Part shown: positions 58,384 to 64,000 of the stretch, in pieces | Layout of the letters: the number at the start of each line of letters is the position of its first letter | Numbering within the stretch: the stretch's first letter is position 1 | NCBI GenBank assembly: GCA_037576215.1 | Contig: JBANDB010000004.1 | Coordinates: forward strand, 1,178,001 to 1,242,000 | Origin: Armillaria gallica | Taxonomy: Eukaryota > Basidiomycota > Agaricomycetes > Agaricales > Physalacriaceae | DNA length: 64,000 nt | Direction: 5' to 3' | Translations under genes and position numbers: made by a program | Notes under the pieces: generated by a model | The model's input: only the letters and a program-made list of their open reading frames with translations | What the model was told of the DNA's origin: nothing | The model's database searches: none

Positions 58384-59073
58384 ATTTAGTATCTAGATTG
58401 ACAATCTAGACACTAGTTCCATTTGCGTGCTGCCTGTTACTGAGCACATCAACAGTATATGGATAGTTCTGTGACCATCTGGGACTATGTCTTTATGGCT
58501 GTATACTGTTTACGGTATGGTGCACAGCCCTACTCATTGAAACAGCAAATAACATTGTGACTGTGACTATAGTCACATGTCATCCAGCTAGATGAAGCTC
58601 TTTGTCACATCATATGACCTGTCACACATCAAGCCTGATGACTGCTTAGTCATATATAAGTCATCGAGCTGGGCTTTTATTATTATGAAATGTAAACTAA
58701 AAATTATTATTCTTTTATTCCACGTACATTTAGATAAATCACTAACTTCCTTCCTTCCAGCACCCCCTTGGCCTGACCCAGACATCACTAAGAATTTTAG
58801 ACATGTCTAACATCTCCAACTCTAACCTAAGCAACTGACCACTTTCCACTATTCAAATGTTGATTATAAGGAACACAATCAATCCTCTTTTATTCCTTAC
58901 CTTTATTGCCTCCATACATGGAGCTACAGTCACTACTGGGGCATGTCAGTGTTTATGCCTGAAAGACAGCAGGTAAACACTGGCATGTATTTATATAGAT
59001 TTTTTCGAGCATAAAAACTGTACCATCAAAACCCAGTAACGTACTATCTGCTTCCTTTCTAATCTTTACCTTG

Positions 59074-59480
59074 GTGTTTTGGCACATGTTTTTGCTACGA
59101 ATTATCTAAATAAGTACATGATGCCATTCGTGTCGTGTCTTATTGCCTGTAAATGATATTAAGTGTTTATACCCTGTATTTCCGATTGTGTTGTTGTTCT
59201 AAAAATACCTGAGCAAAGATGCTGTGTGTTATGGCAGGTATTTCTTGTGGTGTTTATGGCAGGAAACACCTGGTCTTTCCTTTGTTTTATGGGTGTTTCC
59301 TCACATAAACACCTCAAAGAAATACCAATCATCATACATGATGTAGTTGCTCACAACAAAGAACACAATTGGAAACACAGGGTATAAACACCTAATATCA
59401 TTTACAGGCAATAAAACACAGCACAAATGACATCGTGTACTTATTTAGATAATTCATAGCAAAAACATGTGCCAAAACAC
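59074..59480. mobile_element. Foldback element with arms of about 105 bp
   Basis: The left arm starts GTGTTTTGGCACATGTTTTT and the right arm ends with its near-exact reverse complement. TTATTGCCTGTAAATGATAT and GTGTTTATACCCTG lie in both arms. The total is about 407 bp and boundaries are uncertain by a few bases. No coding sequence. Confidence 0.75.
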
Positions 59481-60147
59481 TAGGACTGTGCACCATCGCT
59501 GTATTGTACAGTTTTCGGTAACCATTATATGGTAAATGGACCAAAGCCAAAAGCACCCTACTGGACATTTATACAGCACGGTATACAGTTGCTCCATCAC
59601 CATCAGGAGCCCCTTCAGACAGCTGTACAACATCATAGTATGGTTTATATTTTATGGGATTTGTTGGCCTTATTGAGAGCCTTTTTTGGTCAATGTCATC
59701 ATACCAGACACTGCATGATGGCTCTGATATGTGAGGCTAAAATATTGAAATTGAAAGATATTTATTTTTAGCCAGTTTTTACCCTAAAATATCAAAGAGA
59801 TATGCACAATATCTTTTCTATATTTGTGGTTTTATCCAGTTTTGAGGTGATTTTCACAAATATAAAAAAGATATTATGCATATTTCTTTGATATTTTAAG
59901 CTAAAAACTAGCTAAAAATAAATATTTTTCAATTTCAATATTTCAGCCTCACATATCAAAGCCATCATGCAGTGAGATAGCCATCAGTTTGTTCTGTGGT
60001 TTTCCCACATCACCTTCATCCCTATCACCCCTTTGCAGGTTGACTATTTGTAGATTTGGCAGCTGTCTCATCACATTCTCACATACATTCTGTGTAGAAT
60101 ACATGATTCTCTTTTAATTCTTGAATATCTCTGGCCCTGCTCAATGC
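59481..60147. repeat. Dispersed repeat with hAT-like left end, copy 2
   Basis: Starts TAGGACTGTGCACCATC. Matches 44436-44810 on both sides of the palindromic insertion 59709-59974. Confidence 0.6.
59709..59974. mobile_element. Palindromic CACTG MITE
   Basis: 266 bp, nearly a perfect palindrome: arms of about 120 bp begin CACTGCATGATGGCT and end in its complement. Flanked by AGA on both sides (59706-59708, 59975-59977). The related repeat at 44.66 kb lacks it. CACTA-type ends and a 3-bp duplication. Confidence 0.85.
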
Positions 60148-60417
60148 TAGGAATGTGCACCATACCATTATGGATACGACCATAACAACAGCCTAGTTGG
60201 TTTTAAGGCTAAGAGCATTTCATGGGCCTTGAAGGCATCTCACTTACTCATCTGTGTACTACGGTCATCAACAGTCGTCAACGACCGTAAGGTATCCATA
60301 CCAACACTGATGAGACTTGAGATTTCAGTTTACAGTACAGTATACGGGTGCTTCTGTAACTGACTGGGACTGCAATGTTATGGCCATATACCATATACAG
60401 TATGGTGCACAGCCCTA
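60148..60417. mobile_element. hAT-like TIR element, 270 bp
   Basis: Termini TAGGAATGTGCACCATAC and, reversed, TAGGGCTGTGCACCATAC (16 of 18 match). TAGGG-TGTGCA ends are common in hAT elements. No 8-bp duplication seen. A single matching end also occurs at 58515-58532. Confidence 0.6.
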
Positions 60418-60444
60418 TGAAACACCAAGGTAAAGATTAGAAAG

Positions 60445-60876
60445 CAAGGGGTTACCAGACCATCAAGCTGGTACACCTGGTTGGTCAGTTGGTCGCCTTC
60501 GAGAGGTCTTAAAAAAAATACCATATCAATTTTTTTCTACACTAATTAGCTCAAACATGCATGAGAAAGCAATAATTGATATAAGATTGAGATCTCGCTT
60601 AGAATATCAGCTCTGTAATTTGTTGAGCATCATCTCTGTGATACAGATGATAAAGGGATAGTCATTCGAGCTTGCTGATGAGGTGGATTTGGCATTCTGG
60701 CAAGGTTTAGCTGGGAGAGACCGGTTACAACTGGTAACTGCTGCTAACTGGGTGGCAGTGCACTTACCAATACCATATGTTGTATCTTGATCTGGTATGT
60801 TATTCCCACAGCAGTCAGTTGGTCGGATTGACCAGGCCTTAAAAAAAAAAATTTTTGACATCCTCATAACCCCTTG
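60445..60876. mobile_element. hAT-type MITE inside the right arm of the CACTA-like element
   Basis: 432 bp with ends CAAGGGGTTA / TAACCCCTTG, flanked by the 8-bp duplication TTAGAAAG (60437-60444, 60877-60884). The left arm of the host element (59055-59065) shows the uninterrupted sequence, an internal empty site. It contains two GTTGGTCG..CTTAAAAAA-like segments. Confidence 0.85.
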
Positions 60877-61009
60877 TTAGAAAGGAAGCAGATAGTATTT
60901 TAGTGGGTTTTTATGGTACAGTTTTTATGCTTGAAAAAATCTATATAAATACATGCTGGTGTTTACTTGCTGTCTTTCAGGCAAAAACACCAACATGTCC
61001 CAGCAGTGA

Positions 61010-61550
61010 GTACTAAAAAGGTTTTCCCAAAATAGTTGTATTTATTATATTTATAAAGAAGTCATATCTATATTTGGCAATACAGCAGTATCCAGGGTAT
61101 TAAGGCACAGATGCATTTGAAATAGAGCATACCAGTCTTGTATTCCATACAATGCAATTAATATGACAGAGAAGTACTCACGAATTTCCACTTGGCCAGC
61201 TCCATACAATGTTAACACTATCACAAATTCACCTCTCTCTTATCAACAGCGACTATCTTAAGCTAGTGTTCGGAGCTCGCTTTGCGAAGGAGACACCAAA
61301 CTTCCTGGGAATAGTTAAGACTGAGGTCATAGATATCAGGAAGAGTACGTATGGGGAAGTCTAATCAAGCAACTACCTAGTATTTTGTTGTCGACCAATC
61401 TATGGCATTATCTACTGAATGCATGAGGCAGAGTATCATTAGAAAATGCACCAGTAGCAAATCACAAGGACTATTTGAAGATTCAATTGGCTAGTCCCAG
61501 TCTTGACAGAATCACTCACGTGTTTAGATCTAATGGGCATATTGTGAAAG
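61010..61550. other. No gene recognised
   Basis: Short frames only. Confidence 0.4.
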
Positions 61551-61555
61551 GCTAA

Positions 61556-62190
61556 TCAGTCTAGTTCATCACCCATCAATTCACCGTCCTGGATTGTTGA
61601 TAGATTCGTGTAAGACGTAAGACCCTGAGGTGTGAAGTACGCAATACTCCAGATGTTATGGCAGTAGATGGTAGACATGCAGTTGTCGCTGAAGATATAA
61701 ACAATTGTCACCTCACCGAAGTGGCTGGGCATAGCTAAGCCTGGAGGCATGAGCTCCAATGACATCGCTGCCGCCTGCGCCAGTATGAGGATAGTTTAGT
61801 GGGATGGAAAGAGAACGGTTGAGATTTTGTAATGTGGGAAATTTTGGACACGAGAAGACGAGTGCATTCAGTAACAGTGGGAAGCAGGGTAGCATTTGGA
61901 TTAGGGAATCTTTGTGTGCAGACTATAATATAATCAAATGCATGAGGTTAAGCAGGAATTAGGCATATGTCTGCTGTACCATGGCCTGGTAATGCAACCC
62001 TCCTGCCATTAACATCTTGTGCGAAGACGGTATGCCCATTGGGGAGTCCCAGAGACACGACTTTGAATCACGATAAGGCTGGTCGTCTTGATATCTAGTG
62101 GAGATTAGCATGACTGAGGAAAGACATGAATAATGGCACACACTTGCCAGACACCTTGCAGAGACAATGATGGACTCAATCAAATGGTGA
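61556..62190 (-). pseudogene. Possible small gene or relic, unrecognised
   Basis: On the minus strand a frame near 61960-62070 reads LGLPNGHTVFAQDVNGRR and ends at TAA. Downstream, 61556-61765 encodes LAMPSHFGEVTIVYIFSDNC and ends MGDELD. Both look like real protein sequence rather than chance, but they lie in different frames, and an intron or frameshift between them is not clear. No family recognised. Confidence 0.35.
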
Positions 62191-62199
62191 GCCTTTTTT

Positions 62200-63590
62200 T
62201 CCAGTGTGATTTCGGACTTAAAAGTGTGTCAGTAGTGTTTGAGAAATCTATCAATGAAGCTCGATTAAAGTTCAGAAATGAATGACATTCACAGAGTGTA
62301 TTTTGAGTATAAACAATCAGCAACAGCCCTCCTGCCTATGTCATTCACTATGGCAATGCGAAAGATAAATGTGACAGATCTGTGAAAGGTGTAGATGGTA
62401 TCGAATATTCTATCAATAGGGGATTTGACATAGATATGAAGGTTTGTTGAACAGACCAATAGCAGGGCTGCGGTGTCGAGATTGGGTGATGGGGGCTTCC
62501 TGTTCACAACTGCGATGTAGGTCCTGTGTGATGGGGTTGAGCGATGTGTTGGTAAACAAACCCTCAGCTCGGCGAGAGAAGACAAAGAGAACAATGCACA
62601 TTGACTGTTGTCATAAATTCTATCTCTCCTGACCGCAGCTGCGAGTTTTCGTCACCATAAGACCAGATTACACTTGCTGTTTCCTTCTAGCTCGCCAGTT
62701 CTCAAGGGGAATCACATTCAGCTGAACAAAAAAGATTTAGCGAGATGCCAGAATTTGGTTGAGGGAGACAGAGGCAGAAGATACCATAAGTGCTTCCCTT
62801 GGCACATTCCTGTGCTTGCTCATTGTGTTCCTCAGTCTTTCAATAAAAATATACTTGCAGCCAAATGCGATGGTTAGCATCTTCTTTCAAGTTCCAAGAC
62901 TATAGAATTTGAAGGGAATCACTTACAAAGTTATGGAAAGCCTCTTGGTCATTCATATGCCCATCTTCAATGTCCCACAATCAGCTCATGAAATACGGCA
63001 GAGTATAAGTAGCTGGCATCGGAGCTAATCCAAAAGGCAAGAACCGCGAAACGTAACACGTCTTGAAAGTGCCAAAACCCTCTAAGATTGGCATCCGTAG
63101 TAGGCCAGAGCATTATGGTCATTCGAATGACGGAGCAAAGAAGCTACCAGAGGTTTAACAGCAAGGACCCTAGCAGTAGAATGATAGTAACAGTCTGCAC
63201 ATCAGATGAAGAGGTTGAGGCAGAGAGTTGTGTCAAAGAAGTACTTAGTAAACACATCAGAGAAGAGAAGCTTCAGCTATTTCGGTCCAGATGGTATTTA
63301 CCAGTTCCGATAATGCCATTTTGTCCGTGACACTCTCTCCTTCTGCCTCCACCATCCTGTGGTCACTTCTGCTCTTTCAAAACTTTCTTAAGACTCGTTT
63401 TCTTCTGCCACCGCCTTGTGTGCTGCACAGTGTCTCTTCCAGCTTTCAGGGTGGTCCTTACAAGTACGGCAAACCTTTTTTAGTATTTGGCCAACACTGA
63501 CATCCACTGTTTTTTTTAAGGATTCATGGTCTCTGGCAAAATGGCAATCCATAATCCTTTACTTGCCCTTGTTTCTGAGAAATTTGACGA
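62200..63590. other. No gene recognised
   Basis: Short frames (for example 62289-62594 minus and 63088-63330 plus) without family likeness. Confidence 0.4.
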
Positions 63591-63599
63591 GAACAATAT

Positions 63600-63860
63600 T
63601 GAACTGCTCATGCCAAGCTTGCTACCAAGGATATCCAACACTTATCACCTGTCAGCCATCTTCTACCCAGGCTGGATATTGATTTAGAAGGAGATAGTGT
63701 TGACAATAGTGCTCGTAGGTGCTTGTGGTCAATTTTGTGCATGGTTCAATTGCATCTTGTGTTGGACCATCGCTCATGACCTTTAGCAGAAGAAAGGCAT
63801 ATACCAAGATGCAGAATTGTATCTAGTAGGATAAAGATTTGAGTGTCTTCATGACAGGTA
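63600..63860. repeat. Dispersed repeat, copy 2 (partner at 17160-17420)
   Basis: Aligned by eye through AAGCTTGCTACCAAGGATAT, CAGGCTGGATATTGATTTAG, GTGGTCAATTTTGTGC and CATCGCTCATGACC. Confidence 0.6.
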
Positions 63861-64000
63861 AGGCACCATTGTACTCTGAGTAGCTTTCTCATGCTGACAT
63901 CCTTGATTGTCTGTGAAGACGATCTAGAAAATGACCAGTTTAGGATTTCGTCATTTCTATCGTCCAAAGGAAACCACGACTAGGCAACCCGAGATGAGTA

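Larger units (their letters stand above)
58931..61008. mobile_element. CACTA-like non-autonomous transposon hosting several nested elements
   Basis: Ends CACTACTGGGGCATGT (58931) and, reverse-complemented, CACTGCTGGGACATGT (61008), flanked by AGT on both sides (58928-58930, 61009-61011). The arms stay similar for about 150 bases (to about 59080, and 60418-60444 plus 60885-61008). CACT ends with 3-bp duplications are typical of CACTA/EnSpm. No transposase. The interior holds four or more smaller repeats listed below. Confidence 0.72.

Noticed and set aside
60148..60417. Confident hAT assignment for the 270-bp TAGG..CCTA element
   Set aside because: The ends look like hAT but no 8-bp target duplication could be found, so only a tentative label is given.

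Overview
The window looks like a repeat-rich stretch of an Agaricomycete (mushroom-forming basidiomycete) genome. The clues are short GT..AG introns of about 50-62 bp, a DUF6535 membrane protein gene, a HET-domain gene of the kind expanded in Agaricales, and chromodomain Ty3 retrotransposons with a DIRS-like reverse transcriptase. The family style resembles Armillaria-like Agaricales, but that is only an impression. No rRNA, convincing tRNA or CRISPR was seen.

Left part (1-17.3 kb): a nested retroelement stack. An old plus-strand chromovirus (element 1) enters from the left edge. It carries gag-pol (3-5177), then an extra spliced ORF with an N-terminal zinc knuckle (from 5407), then a polypurine tract and 3' LTR (16489-16944). 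A second chromovirus on the minus strand (element 2, 6227-16272) sits inside that extra ORF, flanked by CAGCA duplications. Element 2 is itself interrupted in its chromodomain by a 1.68 kb TG..CA insertion (7159-8837). Element 1 apparently landed in a HET-domain gene, of which a stub remains at 16945-17160.

Middle part (17-39 kb): a gene graveyard. Three diverged copies of one gene cassette (F-box-like, unproven) occur at 18.6-21.2 kb (+), 21.4-23.7 kb (-) and 31.8-35.6 kb (-), with a fragment near 26.5 kb. The first two form a large inverted duplication. One apparently intact gene stands here: a three-exon DUF6535 gene (28462-31553).

Right part (39-64 kb): a HET-domain gene with a 1-bp deletion and a stop (39438-41385), with a TA-flanked MITE directly upstream (38935-39405) and a related MITE at 43380-43868. 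A DIRS-like reverse transcriptase gene (minus strand) is cut in two by element 3 (46859-55710), a chromovirus with 97.9% identical LTRs, GTAGC duplications and nearly intact gag-pol. Further right, a CACTA-like element (58931-61008) contains several smaller inverted-repeat elements.

Elements 2 and 3 share three features worth following up. They have a conserved ORF before gag that encodes a single membrane-spanning segment and a proline-rich tail, and its stop overlaps the gag start. Their primer-binding site is complementary to the predicted 5' end of their own transcript (Tf1-type self-priming) rather than to a tRNA. GATAAG clusters lie in U3. Across the window the retroelement genes have decayed mostly by TGA stops in an unbroken frame, the pattern expected from C-to-T change at CpG.
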